Notes: a model not told the origin generated them from the letters alone. Numbered from the stretch's first letter, positions 45,633 to 56,900 are shown. The stretch: 64,000 nt of DNA from JBCCXL01 sp039191605 (GCA_039191605.1 JBCCXL010000012.1:124001-188000); one strand, 5' to 3'. Translations and numbers: made by a program.

Positions 45633-45905
45633 ATGGCCGTCGATCCCGAGCTGCTAGAGATTCTGCGTTGCCCTAAGACCAAAGCCGAGCTGGAGCTGGT
45701 AGAGCTTCCGGAGACGATCCGCACCAGCCTGGTAGAGAAGTACCGCGAGCACTTCCGGGACGAAGAGCCCGTCGTGGAGCACGGCCTTCATAGTGCACCG
45801 GCTCAGCTGGTCTATCCCATCATCTCGGATATCCCGATGATGTTGATCGACGAGGCTCTGCCGCAGTCCATTCTGGGGCGCTCCACAGATTCCGCTGACT
45901 CTTGA
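45633..45905 (+). CDS. Trm112-like small protein
   Basis: A 90-residue protein. 'LLEILRCPKTKAELELVELP' (start) and 'LVYPIISDIPMMLIDEALP' (end) match the Trm112/UPF0434 fold. The usual zinc cysteines are absent: only the one Cys of RCP remains. Trm112 proteins activate methyltransferases. It lies between the ParA gene (60-bp gap) and the ligase-like gene, whose possible TTG start overlaps its stop. Confidence 0.75.
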   Translation: MAVDPELLEILRCPKTKAELELVELPETIRTSLVEKYREHFRDEEPVVEHGLHSAPAQLVYPIISDIPMMLIDEALPQSILGRSTDSADS

Positions 45906-47320
45906 CCGTGGGCAGCTCGCAGGAGCCGCCGCCCTCCGGCGCTGATCGCCGGACGGAGGGTGGCCCCCGGAGCCCCTCGCACGCCGCGGGGGTCGTGGCG
46001 GCCATGGCGAGCCCGGAAGGGGAATCGGAGCGAGGGGAGAAGGGGCGTCACCCGGCGTACTTTCTCTTCGCCGGCCACGTGCTGGCGGTGTTCAGCCTCG
46101 CGCTATCCAACACCCTTCTCGGCCTGACGCTGCTGGTTACCGGGTGGAGCCGCTGGCGCCACCGCGGCAAGGCGGCGACGGCGCTGCCTCGCTGGCAGCC
46201 CTCTCCCGCCGCTCGCCGCTGGCTCGGCTGGCTGGCCCTCTACATCGCTCTGCTCTTCGCCTCGGTGGCGATGTCGACCTCGCCCCAGACCAGTCTGCGA
46301 GAGCTCTCCGACGTCTTCAACCTGGCGACGGCTCCCCTGGCGATCTGGCTGATTCGCCGCGATTCCCAGGCGCGCTGGCTAGTGAAGGCGGTGATCGTGG
46401 TGGGGCTGGCGCTGGCGGCGATGGGATTGGGGCAGTTCTTCCTCGGGCAGGACGATCTACAGAATCGCATCCGAGGGCCCCTGTCCCATTACATGACCTT
46501 CGCCGGGGTGTTGCTGATCTGCGATTGCCTGCTGCTGGCGTGGATCGCCTGCGGTCAGGGCTGGCGTCGCTGGTGGGCCTGGGCGAGCCTGTTGGTGCTC
46601 AATCTCGCGCTGCTGGGCAGCTATACCCGCAACGCCTGGGTGGCGCTGGGGGTGGTGATCATCCTGCTGCTGCTGTGGCGGCTGCCGCGGCGCTGGCTGC
46701 TCGTCGCTCCGGTGTCGATGCTGCTGGTGGCGCTGGTGATCACCCTGCTGGCGCCGTCGCCGATCCTGCAGCGGGTGGCTTCTATCGCCGATCTGGAGGA
46801 TCCCTCCAACTACGATCGGCTGTGCATGACCTACGCCGGCCTCAACATGGTGGCGGACCGCCCGGTGCTCGGCCTGGGGCCTCATATGGTTTCCGAGATG
46901 TATCCCCTCTACCGTCACCCGACGGCGCCCCGCTTCTGGGTGCCCCATTTGCACAACAGCTTCCTGAATATCGCGGCGGAGCGGGGCCTGGCTTCGCTGC
47001 TGGTCTTCCTGGTGCTGCTGGCCAGCAGCGGGCGCACCGCCTGGCGTCTGCTGCGCGAAGAGGGTGGCGCCGACGGTCCCCGGGCCTGGCTCCACATCGG
47101 CGTGCTGCTGACCCTGGTGGCCTTCAGCGTCTCCGGGCTCTTCGAGGACAACTGGGCGGATACGGAAGTGCAGCGACTCTTCCTCTTCGTCCTCGCGCTG
47201 CCCTTTTGCCTCGATAGCGTGGCGCTGTCCTCGCCTTCGTCCTCAGGCTCGTCTTCATCCTCAGGCTTGGCGCTCCGTCGCCCCGGGGCGACGGGTCAGG
47301 GGACGAGCGGCGAAAGCTGA
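45902..47320 (+). CDS. O-antigen ligase/polymerase-like membrane protein (WaaL family)
   Basis: Up to 472 residues; the TTG at 45902 overlaps the previous stop (TTGA), but a GTG at 45908 or an ATG at about 46003 may be used. About ten to twelve hydrophobic helices. 'NRIRGPLSHYMTFAGVLLICDCLLL' (in parts: GPLSHYMTFAGVL) and the long loop ending 'PTAPRFWVPHLHNSFLNIAAERGLASLLVFLVLL' (in parts: HLHNSFLNIAAERG) carry the family's conserved His/Asn/Glu motif. These enzymes join O-antigen to lipid A core or polymerise glycans in the inner membrane, facing the periplasm. The Ser-rich C-terminus is probably cytoplasmic. Confidence 0.82.
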   Translation: MTVGSSQEPPPSGADRRTEGGPRSPSHAAGVVAAMASPEGESERGEKGRHPAYFLFAGHVLAVFSLALSNTLLGLTLLVTGWSRWRHRGKAATALPRWQPSPAARRWLGWLALYIALLFASVAMSTSPQTSLRELSDVFNLATAPLAIWLIRRDSQARWLVKAVIVVGLALAAMGLGQFFLGQDDLQNRIRGPLSHYMTFAGVLLICDCLLLAWIACGQGWRRWWAWASLLVLNLALLGSYTRNAWVALGVVIILLLLWRLPRRWLLVAPVSMLLVALVITLLAPSPILQRVASIADLEDPSNYDRLCMTYAGLNMVADRPVLGLGPHMVSEMYPLYRHPTAPRFWVPHLHNSFLNIAAERGLASLLVFLVLLASSGRTAWRLLREEGGADGPRAWLHIGVLLTLVAFSVSGLFEDNWADTEVQRLFLFVLALPFCLDSVALSSPSSSGSSSSSGLALRRPGATGQGTSGES

Positions 47321-47606
47321 GCTTGCGCGGGAGCGGAGCCAGAGATCAAGCTGAGCCAGCGGCGAAAGCCGAGTGCTGCAGGAGGCCGAAGGGCACCGTG
47401 GTAGCATGATCAATGCCCCAAAGTCGTCGGATCGGCGTGTGCCGATCGGGACCTTGGTTGTTGATGCTCAAGGGGGTTGTTGATGCTCGCGCGCTGCTGA
47501 GGCCCACAGGCCGCAGACGCTGGAGATGAAAACACCGGAGATAGGGGGAGGGCCGCCGCCGAGTCGCGTCGCTGCCCGCCCCGAATCCCTCGACGGTCTT
47601 GGGACG

Positions 47607-48389
47607 ATGAACGAACACCCGAGTTTAGAGCCCCTTCGCCTCGACCGAGCTCTGGTGGAGCTGGGGTTGGCGGAGAGTCGCCAGCGAGCGCAGCAGGCCA
47701 TCCGGGCTGGTCTGGTCTCGGTCAACGGCGCCCCGGTATTTCGCACCGCGAGGCAGGTGATCCTGCTCGACAGGATCGTGTTGACGGCGCCGCCGGAACC
47801 CTATGTATCGAGGGCAGGGCGCAAGTTAAAGGCCGCGCTGGATTCCTTCGCCGTCTCTGCTCAGGGAGTCGTGGCGCTGGATATTGGTGCGTCTACCGGC
47901 GGGTTCACCGATTGCCTGCTGCAGCATGGCGCCGCGCGGGTCCACGCGGTGGACGTCGGCCACGGCCAGCTCCATCCTCGGCTGCGGGAAGATCCCCGGG
48001 TGGTCGTCTACGAGGGGGTGAACGCTCGCCATCTCCCCGACGGAGTGCCTTCGGAACCCTGCGGCATGATGGTGATGGATGTCTCTTTCATCTCGGTTCT
48101 CAAGGTTTTGCCGGGGGTCTTGCCGGTGCTGCCCCAGGATGCCCAGATGGTGGTGCTGGTGAAGCCCCAATTCGAGGCTGGGCCGCAGGGCATCGGCAAG
48201 GGAGGCGTGGTGCGCAACGAGGTGATCCGCGAGCGGGCTCTGGGGGATTGCGTTGCTGGAATGAAGGCCCTGGGTATTCAGGTGCTCTCCCACCAGGTCA
48301 ACCCGGTGCCGGGAACCGACGGTAACGTGGAATACACCGTCCACGGGTGCTGGGCTCCGACGCGGCGCCGGCGGGAGTTCCTGGCGTGA
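47607..48389 (+). CDS. tlyA: TlyA-family rRNA 2'-O-methyltransferase
   Basis: A 260-residue protein from the ATG at 47607; a further in-frame ATG at 47526 looks too early. It has an S4 RNA-binding domain (residues 9-65: 'LRLDRALVELGLAESRQRAQQAIRAGLVSVNGA', in parts) and an FtsJ-like methyltransferase domain with 'VVALDIGASTGGFTDCLLQHGA' (SAM loop ALDIGASTGGFTDC) and 'LVKPQFEAG'. TlyA methylates 16S/23S rRNA cytidines and is called hemolysin A in older work. Its stop overlaps the start of the NAD kinase gene (GTGA). Confidence 0.92.
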   Translation: MNEHPSLEPLRLDRALVELGLAESRQRAQQAIRAGLVSVNGAPVFRTARQVILLDRIVLTAPPEPYVSRAGRKLKAALDSFAVSAQGVVALDIGASTGGFTDCLLQHGAARVHAVDVGHGQLHPRLREDPRVVVYEGVNARHLPDGVPSEPCGMMVMDVSFISVLKVLPGVLPVLPQDAQMVVLVKPQFEAGPQGIGKGGVVRNEVIRERALGDCVAGMKALGIQVLSHQVNPVPGTDGNVEYTVHGCWAPTRRRREFLA

Positions 48390-49453
48390 CCGATTCCGAG
48401 ACTCTCGGCGCAGGACCCCGCGACCTGGGCCCCCAGGACTTGGGCGACGAGGAGCCAGGTCGCAGCCCCATGCGCCGAGTCGGCGTGGTGGCGAAGCCCG
48501 GCAGCCGGGCGGCGACCCGCTCCACCGCCGAGCTGGCGGAGTGGCTGATCCGTCGGGATTGTGAGGTCTTCGTCGACCAGGCCAGCCTGCGGGTGATTGC
48601 GCGACCGAATCTGCGCCCCTTCGAGCGCGACGGCGACTACGATCTGGTGGTGGTGCTGGGAGGAGACGGCACCCTGCTTTCGGTGGCCCGCGGGTTGCGG
48701 GAGGGGGTTCCCCTGCTCGGGGTCAACCTCGGCTCCTTGGGCTTCTTGACGGAGATCGCCCGCAGCGAGCTCTACCCGGCGATGGTGCGGGTGATGCAGG
48801 GGGATTTCGAGGTCGAGGTGCGGGCTCTCCTGGACGTTCTGCTCACCCGGGTGGACGGCTCGGAGCACCGAGTGCGAGCCTTCAACGACGCGGTGATCGC
48901 CAAGGGCGCCCGTTCCCGGATCATCGAGCTCAGCGTGCGGGTGGACGGCAACCCCGTGGCCCGCTATCGCTCCGATGGCTTGATCGTCTCTACCCCTGCG
49001 GGATCTACCGCCTACAACCTCTCGGCGGGGGGCCCCATCCTCTATCCCCTGCTGCCGGTGATCGTGCTGACGCCCATCTGCCCCCATACCCTCTCCCTGC
49101 GCCCCATCGTGGTGCCCGATCGCTCCGCCATCGAGGTGGTGTTGGAGACCCCTCGAGAGGAAGTCCACCTCACGGTGGACGGTCAGGAGAGCACTACCCT
49201 CGGCTACCGGGACCGCATTTCGATTACCCGTCACCCCAGTCCGGTACGCCTGATCAAGACTCGCCACCGCACCTTCTACGACAGTCTTCGCGGCAAGCTC
49301 CACTGGGGCACTTTCCCCAAGGAGAACGGCGCGCTGGGCCTCTCGGCACCGCTGCCGGTGGGCCCGGAGGATGTCGACGGCGCGGGCAGCGAGGCGATCG
49401 AGGAGGGGGAGCACCATGGCGAGCCCGATGGGGGAGACGGCGGCGCGCCGTGA
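48386..49453 (+). CDS. nadK: NAD kinase
   Basis: 355 residues if the GTG at 48386 is used; the ATG at 48470 gives the usual length start 'MRRVGVVAKPGSRAA'. The core has 'DLVVVLGGDGTLLSVARGL' (GGDGT loop), 'VNLGSLGFLTEI' and 'FNDAVIAKGARSRIIELSV', then 'YRSDGLIVSTPAGSTAYNLSAGGPILYP' (in parts: GLIVSTPAGSTAYNLSAGGP), all diagnostic for ATP-NAD kinase, which makes NADP. A Gly/Glu-rich C-terminal extension of about 45 residues is unusual. It is coupled to TlyA before it and to TamB after it by 4-bp overlaps. Confidence 0.95.
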   Translation: MTDSETLGAGPRDLGPQDLGDEEPGRSPMRRVGVVAKPGSRAATRSTAELAEWLIRRDCEVFVDQASLRVIARPNLRPFERDGDYDLVVVLGGDGTLLSVARGLREGVPLLGVNLGSLGFLTEIARSELYPAMVRVMQGDFEVEVRALLDVLLTRVDGSEHRVRAFNDAVIAKGARSRIIELSVRVDGNPVARYRSDGLIVSTPAGSTAYNLSAGGPILYPLLPVIVLTPICPHTLSLRPIVVPDRSAIEVVLETPREEVHLTVDGQESTTLGYRDRISITRHPSPVRLIKTRHRTFYDSLRGKLHWGTFPKENGALGLSAPLPVGPEDVDGAGSEAIEEGEHHGEPDGGDGGAP

Positions 49454-52400
49454 GCCTGCCGGAAGAGCTCCCGCCGCCGACGGATTCTGACGGCCGGCTG
49501 CCGCCGTCGCCCCTCTCATCGAGGGACGCCATCTCGACGGCCGCCGCGAAGGCCGGTGGCGACCGCGACCGCAGCGAGGAAGGTGCGCTTCCCGCCGCTC
49601 CAGACTCCCCGTCTTCGGAGTCCGGGGAAGGCGCCGAGCCGCCGCCGGTTTCGGCGCCTCGATGGTCCCGGCGCCTGCTTCGGATCGCTCTCTGGGCCCT
49701 GGCCATGCTGGCTCTCTCCCTCTTTGTCGGCGCCCTGGCGCTACGTTCCGATGGGGTGCAGGATCAGCTGCGGCAGTGGGTGGAGAAGCGGGCGACGGAG
49801 GTCAGCGGCCGGGAGGTCACCCTCAACGACCTCGAGGTGGAGCTGCTGCCGCCGACTCTGGAGCTGGAAGGGCTGCGGGTGGGTGGTGAGGAGAAAAGCA
49901 CGCCGCCCTTTCTCGAGCTGGATCGAGCCCGGATGGAGCCGACCTTCCTCGGCCTGTGGCGGCAGCTGATCACCGGTCGCGGCCTGCATTGGCGACAGAT
50001 CGATCTGAGGTCGCCGCGGCTCTATCTGCAGATCGATGAGCAGGGGGTGCTCTCGCTGCCTCGACTGCCGCCCAGCTCCGGCGGTGAGCTGCGCATCGAT
50101 GCGGTGGTGGTGGAAGGCGGCGAGCTGCGGCTTGATGATCTCCAGATCTCCCTCAGCTTCAGCGCCGAGGAGCTGCGGACCCGGCTGGTGGGGGAAGATC
50201 CGGGAGAGCTGCAGGGTCAGCTGGCGGCGGATCAGGTGATGCTGCAGCTGCCGGAGGCGGAGCCCTACCCGGTGGATTTGAGGATCAACGGCTGGCTTAG
50301 CCCTGGCCGGGTGGACATCGTCGAGGGCAGCCTTCGCGGCCAGGACTTCGTCAGCGAGCTGGAGGGGCGCTGGGTGTGGGCGGCAAAGTCGCTGGGGGAA
50401 GACACCCTGGAGCGGGCACTGGATCCTTCCGCCGAGGACGCTGCCGGTACCGCTGAGGCTGGGCTCCCCTCGCTGGATCCGCTGTCGCCCTCCTTCGAGG
50501 CGGATCCCTCACCGTCTCGAGAACCCGTGGCGACGATGGGGGCGCCGGAGGATTCGGCTGTCGGCGGCGCCAATGCGGGAGATGCGGCGGGAGGCGCCGA
50601 GGAGGGGCGTGGGAGCTCACCGAGCGTGCTCTATCTGGCGGTTTCCAGCCAGGGCGACGCCCGCTTCTTCGACCGCCTGGGCTATAGCGACGGCGTGGTG
50701 GAGGGATTGCTGTCCACCGAGGGGGTGGTGACCTGGCGGGCCGGGGAAAGCCTGGTGTACCGCGGGGAGGTGGCCTCCCCGGAGCTGCGCTTCCTCGGCC
50801 GGAGCTGGCAGGCCGTCGGCGGGCGGCTGGAGGCCCGGGGGGATGCGGTGCTGCTGGATCTGGAGAGCGCCAGCTACGCCGGGGGGAGCCTGGCGGGAAC
50901 CCTGAGAGTGGACCCGAAGGCGCCGGGGCTTCCTCTCGAAGCGGATCTGCGCTTCGAGGGCCTGTCGGCGGACGAGCTGCTGGAGCTGGAGGGCCTGCCG
51001 CTGCGCGGGGTGGCTTCCACCATCGACGGTACCCTGCTCTACCGCTGCTCGAAGCAGGGGCGGGATCGCGGGGATGGCTGGGGCAGCTTCTCCCTCTCGC
51101 CTCGGGAAGGCGCAGTGGGTCTGCCGACGGTGGGGGAGATTCCCTTCCTCATCGACGACGGCGTGCTCACCAGCAGCGCGGTTTTCCTCGCCTCCGAAGG
51201 GCAGCAAACCGAGGGCACTCTAAGCCTGGAGCTGCCCACCGGCGTCGGCTCTTTGACGCTGGAGCAGAGCAGCGAGGACTTGGCTTCCCTGGCGCAGCTC
51301 TTCCTGCCCTACCTAGGCTCTGATCCCCAGGCCGCCTGGGTTCCCCAACAGGGCCAAGGTGATCTCGAGATCGCCCTGCGCTGGCCCGGCAAGGAGCAGC
51401 CGCCGCAGGTCGAGGCGCGGCTGGATCTGGAGGAGATCGTGACCTCCGAGCTGGAGGCGGACCGAGTTCGGGGCGTGCTGCGCACCCGGCCCGGCTGGCT
51501 GGATCTCTCGTCCATCGAGCTCTCCCGCGGGCGGGGGGCGATGCTGATCTCCGGCTCGGTGCCCCTCAGCGCAAGGGAGACGGCGCCGAGCGTTGAGCCA
51601 CCGCTGCTGGATCTCAGCTTCGAGGCCCTGGAGTGGCCGCTGCAGGAGATCGCCTCCTTCCGCGAGCTGGGATTGCCGGGGGAAGGCCCGATCTCCGGGC
51701 GCCTGACTCTGAACGGGCCCACCGGCTCGGTGCGGGGCAGCGTTGAGGGGCGAGTGGCGCCAGCGGAGCTCTTGGGGGTGCCGTGGCGGCGGGCGGATGT
51801 ACGCCTCGGCTGGGATTCCCGCGAGCTGGAGGTGGAGCAGCTGGACGTCCATGCAGCTGCCGGAACCCTCGCGGTGAGCGGCACTCTAGGGCAGGACGAC
51901 GACTCCCTCGGCCTCGCTCTCTCGGCGCGGGACCTCGATCTCTCCGCCGCTCCCTTCGCTGAATTCCTCGCCGAGCGTTCCGATCAGGTACGAGGTCGAG
52001 TAGATATCGAGGGTCGCCTGGAGGGCACCCGCTCAGCGCCCCGCGGGGGCCTGGAGGCGACGCTGCGAGAGCTCTCTCTGGGAGCCACAGCCGGGGACCC
52101 AGAGCTGCGCCCGCCGGTCTTTGCCGAGGGAACGCTAGCGGCCCAATGGGACGGGCGCCGGCTGACGGTGGAGGGGGAAGTACCGGAGCTGCTGTCGCTG
52201 CGCGGCGAAGGAGAGCTGGAGATCGACATCGCGACGGCGAAGCGGCAGGCCTCGGCGCCGGCGCTCGGGGGGCTCGGCGCCTTCACGCCGGCCGTTTCGG
52301 ACACTCTAGATCTGCGGCTGGAGGTCAGCAGCGAGAGGCTTCGAGCGTTGACGGAGGTGCTGGCGGATCGGGCCCTGCCGGGGCTGGAGGGCGAGATCGC

Positions 52401-53949
52401 TGGCCAGGTGCGCCTCTCCGGTCAGGCTCTGGAGCCCGCCTCATGGCGCCTTCGGGGCACCTTCCCGCGGCTTGCGGGGAGCTACGGCGAGCGCTCCTTC
52501 GAGGCTCCCGAGGCCTTCCGTGCCGGGGTCTCTGCCCAGGCCACCTTCATCGATACCCTGCGCCTGGTGGAGGCCGAGACCGGCAGCGAAGCTCGGCTCT
52601 CCGGTCGCATCGCGGAGACCCTCGACCTGCGCTTCGACGTCGATCTGGACAGCCTGTGGCTGGAGCCTTTATGGGCGGACCTGCAGTTGCCGTCAGAGAC
52701 CGATTTGCGGGGCCGCATCACCGCCCGCGGCAGCGCGACCGGCAGCGCTTCGGCGCCGGAGCTGAGCGGCGAGGGGGAGCTGGAGATCGAGCCCTTCGTC
52801 GCCCCCTACGCGTCCCAGGCGGTGAGCGAGGCGTCGGCCCGCTTCTCCTTCGTTCCCGGCCGAATCGAGCTCAGCTCCTTGGCGGCGCGAGTCGGCGAGG
52901 GAGCCATGGAGGCCCAGGGGTGGGTCGATTGGGCACATCCGGCGCAGCCGGATCGGCAGCCGGGGTATCGCTTCAACGCGCAGCTGAAGGACCTGCGCCT
53001 GCTGTATCCGGAGGGCTGGCTGCAGGAGGGATCCGCGGATCTGGTGCTGGTGAACGATCCGGAGCGCGGCGGTAGTGAGCTCCAGGGCACGGTGGAGCTC
53101 TCCCAGCTGCGCTACCTGGCGACGGTGGAAAACGGAGTGGTAGGGGTGCTCCAGAGCCTGCTGGCGCCGGAGCGGGTGGTGCTGGGGCCGGCGCAGGAGT
53201 GGCTGAGCGCCACCCACCTGGATCTCGACGTGCGCGCCCCCGGTACCCTGAGGGTGAGCAACCCTTTGGCGAATCTGCGCGGCAACCTGGAGCTCGAGGT
53301 GCGGGGCAATCTGGCGCGGCCGGTGCTGTTGGGGAACGTCGCTCTGCTGCCCGGCGGTACGCTGAACTATGCCGGCAATGAATACCGAGTGCGGCGCGGC
53401 CTGATGACCTTCACCAACCCCTACGCTACCGAGCCGGTGCTCGACCTCGAGGCCACCGCCCGGGTGCGCTCCTACGAAGTGCTGCTGCAGCTCGACGGCA
53501 CCCTCGACCGGCTGCAGGTGGAGGTAGCCTCGGACCCGCCGCTGCCGGAGCTGGACGTGATGGCCCTGGTGGCCGGCGGCCGGCCGCTGGCGCGGCAGGC
53601 GCGTCCGGCCCTGCCTGGATCCAGCGACGAGGGGCGCCTCGACGCCGAGGCCTTCCTCTACGGTCAGGCCGCCAGCGCGCTGACGGATCGCTTCAACAAC
53701 CTCTTCGGCTTCGATAAATTTCGCGTCGACCCCCTCTCCGAGGGCGGAGATTCGGTGTCCTCGGTGCGGGTCACCGTGGGCAAGCGCCTGAGCAAGGATC
53801 TCTTCGTCACCTATTCCCGGGATCCCTCCACCACCGAAGAGGACATCCTCGAGGCCGAATGGCAGGTCTCTCCATTGCTGATGCTGGTGTTTACCCAGAA
53901 CGGGGATGGCTCCTTCTCCATGGATGCGCTGTGGGATCGTCAATTCTGA
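49450..53949 (+). CDS. tamB: TamB-like translocation/assembly module protein
   Basis: A 1499-residue protein with a GTG start overlapping the NAD kinase stop. One membrane anchor lies at about residues 76-98 ('LRIALWALAMLALSLFVGALALR'). A very long beta-rich body of repeated 'GRLEARGDAVLLDLESASYAGGSLAGTLRVD'-style strands (in parts) follows, like the AsmA/TamB lipid-groove proteins. The C-terminal DUF490 domain ends 'PLLMLVFTQNGDGSFSMDALWDRQF'. TamB spans the periplasm, moves phospholipids and helps outer-membrane protein assembly with an Omp85 partner. That partner is the very next gene. Confidence 0.93.
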   Translation: MSLPEELPPPTDSDGRLPPSPLSSRDAISTAAAKAGGDRDRSEEGALPAAPDSPSSESGEGAEPPPVSAPRWSRRLLRIALWALAMLALSLFVGALALRSDGVQDQLRQWVEKRATEVSGREVTLNDLEVELLPPTLELEGLRVGGEEKSTPPFLELDRARMEPTFLGLWRQLITGRGLHWRQIDLRSPRLYLQIDEQGVLSLPRLPPSSGGELRIDAVVVEGGELRLDDLQISLSFSAEELRTRLVGEDPGELQGQLAADQVMLQLPEAEPYPVDLRINGWLSPGRVDIVEGSLRGQDFVSELEGRWVWAAKSLGEDTLERALDPSAEDAAGTAEAGLPSLDPLSPSFEADPSPSREPVATMGAPEDSAVGGANAGDAAGGAEEGRGSSPSVLYLAVSSQGDARFFDRLGYSDGVVEGLLSTEGVVTWRAGESLVYRGEVASPELRFLGRSWQAVGGRLEARGDAVLLDLESASYAGGSLAGTLRVDPKAPGLPLEADLRFEGLSADELLELEGLPLRGVASTIDGTLLYRCSKQGRDRGDGWGSFSLSPREGAVGLPTVGEIPFLIDDGVLTSSAVFLASEGQQTEGTLSLELPTGVGSLTLEQSSEDLASLAQLFLPYLGSDPQAAWVPQQGQGDLEIALRWPGKEQPPQVEARLDLEEIVTSELEADRVRGVLRTRPGWLDLSSIELSRGRGAMLISGSVPLSARETAPSVEPPLLDLSFEALEWPLQEIASFRELGLPGEGPISGRLTLNGPTGSVRGSVEGRVAPAELLGVPWRRADVRLGWDSRELEVEQLDVHAAAGTLAVSGTLGQDDDSLGLALSARDLDLSAAPFAEFLAERSDQVRGRVDIEGRLEGTRSAPRGGLEATLRELSLGATAGDPELRPPVFAEGTLAAQWDGRRLTVEGEVPELLSLRGEGELEIDIATAKRQASAPALGGLGAFTPAVSDTLDLRLEVSSERLRALTEVLADRALPGLEGEIAGQVRLSGQALEPASWRLRGTFPRLAGSYGERSFEAPEAFRAGVSAQATFIDTLRLVEAETGSEARLSGRIAETLDLRFDVDLDSLWLEPLWADLQLPSETDLRGRITARGSATGSASAPELSGEGELEIEPFVAPYASQAVSEASARFSFVPGRIELSSLAARVGEGAMEAQGWVDWAHPAQPDRQPGYRFNAQLKDLRLLYPEGWLQEGSADLVLVNDPERGGSELQGTVELSQLRYLATVENGVVGVLQSLLAPERVVLGPAQEWLSATHLDLDVRAPGTLRVSNPLANLRGNLELEVRGNLARPVLLGNVALLPGGTLNYAGNEYRVRRGLMTFTNPYATEPVLDLEATARVRSYEVLLQLDGTLDRLQVEVASDPPLPELDVMALVAGGRPLARQARPALPGSSDEGRLDAEAFLYGQAASALTDRFNNLFGFDKFRVDPLSEGGDSVSSVRVTVGKRLSKDLFVTYSRDPSTTEEDILEAEWQVSPLLMLVFTQNGDGSFSMDALWDRQF

Positions 53950-56900
53950 GCTTATCCAGAAGCTGGAGCCGCGCCAGGCTGACGCTAGACCGGCTGGGGC
54001 TGCGGGCTTTCCTTGTCCAGCTGCTGGCTCTGATGGCCCTATCTCTCACCCTGCTTCTCGCTCCTGCGGCCTTGGGACAGGAGCCTGCTGCGCTAGGGCA
54101 GGAGCCTGCTGTGCTGGGGCAAGAGCCTGTGGCCCTGGGGCAAGAGTCGGCAGAGGCGCCGCCTAGCCCCTCTTCCGGGGAGAGCGTCGGCGGGGGCGCT
54201 TCGCTGCCGCGGATCGCCGCCGTGGAGCTGCGGGGGCAGGCTCCGGAGGGAGGGGTCGAGGGCCTCCTGCCGCTGCTCGCCTTGCGGGTAGGAGAGCCCC
54301 TGACGGACCGCGCCGTTCGCGAGACCTTGCGCAATCTCCACGCTTCCGGGCAGGTGGCGACGGCTCGGGTCGATTCCCGCGAGCTGGGGGGCGGCGAGGT
54401 AGTGGTCACCGTGAGCCTCCGGCCCCACCGCCTGGTGCGCGGCATTCGCTTCGAGGGGATCGACGCCGAGAACGAGGAGATCTCCCCGGAGGCTCTCTCG
54501 GCGCTGCTCTCCCTGCGCCCCGGTCAGCCGCTGGTGGGGGATGCGCTGGCGCAAGATGCCCGCACGCTTCAGGATCATCTCCAGGGCCTGGGCTTTCCCG
54601 CCGCGCGGGTGGAGCCGAGGCTGGATCTCGCTGCTCAAAGCCTCGCCGGGGCAGAGGTCAGCTTCGTGTTGGAGACGGGCCCGCGGGCAACGGTGGGCAG
54701 CCTGGTGTTCGAAGGGGACCTCGGCCCCTTTGCGGCGACGGAGCTCATCGAGCATCTCGGCGTGGCGCCGGGAGAGCCGGTGGTGGAAGAGGCGGTGGCG
54801 GACAGCGCCGAGGCGCTGCGGGTGTGGCTGGTGGATTCCGGGTACCGGCAGGCGAGGGTCGAGCCGCCGCGGCGACAGATCCGCTACGGTCGGCCGTCTT
54901 CGGTGGAGGGGGCCTCGGTCGTCGTTCCTTCCCTCGCCGCCCTCTCGGCACCCGCGCCTTCGGTGGACCTGGTGTACTCGCTGCAGCTGGGGCCGAAATT
55001 TCGCCTCGTGGTGGAGGGCGCGGAGCAAGAGAAGCTGGAGCGCCGAGGGCTGCTCTCGGTGCTCGATGGCGAGGGCTATGATCCGGCGCTGCTGGTGCGC
55101 ACCCGAGAGCAGCTGGTGCGCTGGTACCAGGAAAAGGGGCATTACGACGTTCTGGTGGCGGCAGAGGAGGAGCGGCTTCAGGGGCCTGACGCTAAGGAGG
55201 AGGTCGAGCTGCGGGTGATGGTGGAGCCGGGGCTCCGCTATGAGCTCGAGAGCTTCACTGTCGAGGGGAACGAGGTGATCGGCGACCAGCGTCTCCAGGA
55301 GCTGGTGGCGACCTCCCCGCCTCGGCGGCTGGTGCCGGGGAGCGGGCGCCTGGTGAGCGCGGTGCTACAGGAGGACATGACCAATCTGCGTTCCTTCTAC
55401 GCCCTGGAGGGCTTCTACCAGGCCCGCGTCGCCGATCCGGTGATCACCAAGGACGGACAGGAGCTGCGGGTGGCGGTGGAGGTCGAGGAAGGCCCCCAGC
55501 GCCGCCTGGCGGCGGTGGTGATCACCGAGCGCCGCTGGCTGCCGCCGGAGGCTGCTGGAGCGGAGCCGGGGCTACCGCTGGAGGATCTGCTGGGTGCCCG
55601 CTGGCGGGAGAGCCTGCCGACGGTGCCCGGCGGCCCTTACCATCCTCAGCGGGTGGAGGAGAGCGCCGAGCTGGTGCGCGACCGCCTGCGGGACGCCGGC
55701 TATCCCTGGGTGCAGGTCAGTCCGCGGGTCACCTGGATCCACGACACCCTGGCGGAGGTGGAGCTGCGCCTGCTGCGCGGTCCCCGGGCGCTGGTGGGCA
55801 GAGTCGTGCTGCGGGGCCAGCAGCACACCGAAGAGCCCGTGTTGCGGCGCTTCGTCGATCTTCAGCCGGGAGATCCCATCGCTCGTCGCCGCCTGCTGGA
55901 GGTGGAGCGCAGCCTCGCCCGTCTGGGGATCTTCTCTCGGGTGGATGTCCGCGCCCTGCCGGGGGAGGCCGGCTCGACTCAGCGCAACGTCTTGGTGGAG
56001 GTGGAGGAAGGGCGCGCGAGGCGAGTTTCCTATGGCTTGGGTTATGACTCGGATGACGGCATTCGCGGGCTGCTGGGCTACTCCCACAAGAACCTCTGGG
56101 GCCGCGCTCTGTCCCTGCAGCTCGATCTGCGCGCCAGCGAGCGGGACGAGCGCTACCGCATCTTGCTCAGTCAGCCCTATCTCGGGCGCTGGGACGTGCC
56201 GGTGAACTACACCCTCTTTCGATTCGATGAGGACCGAGAAAGCTTCCGTCAGCAGTCCCGAGGCTTTCGTACCGAAGCCTTTCGCGAGCTGCCTCGGGGG
56301 CGCCGGGTGGCCCTGGTCTACGACTACCGGCGCATCGATCTGGAGGACGTCCAGGGCTCCTTGGCGGCGATCGATCCCCAGGATCGGGAAATTCAGATCA
56401 ATAGCCTGATTCCCAGTTTGCTGGTGGATCGGCGTGACGATCCCTTCGACCCAACCCGGGGTTGGAGCACCGCTCTCCAGCTGCAATATGCCTTTCCCGT
56501 GCTTGGGGCCGACGCTCAATTTCTCAAGGCCTTTGTGCAGCAGACCGCCTACCTCGATCTCGAGCGTTACGGCGTGTTGGCGGCGAGCCTGAGGGTAGGG
56601 GCTATCGAGCCTCTGGGGTCCGGCAGGGATGCCGCCGAGGGGCTGAACCCGGTACCCATCGGGGAGCGCTTCTTCGCCGGCGGGCGCACTTCTCACCGCG
56701 CCTTCGAGCGCGACCTTCTGGGCATCGACGGCGTGACTCGAATCGCCACCGAGGAGGGCGGCGGGGTTCGCCTTCTGCCGCGGGGAGGCAACGCCCTGCT
56801 GCTGCTCAACCTCGAGGCCCGCTTCCCCCTCACCGCTGCCCTCGGGGGCACCGCCTTCCTGGATATAGGTAACGTGTGGGCGGATTGGCGAGACCTCGAC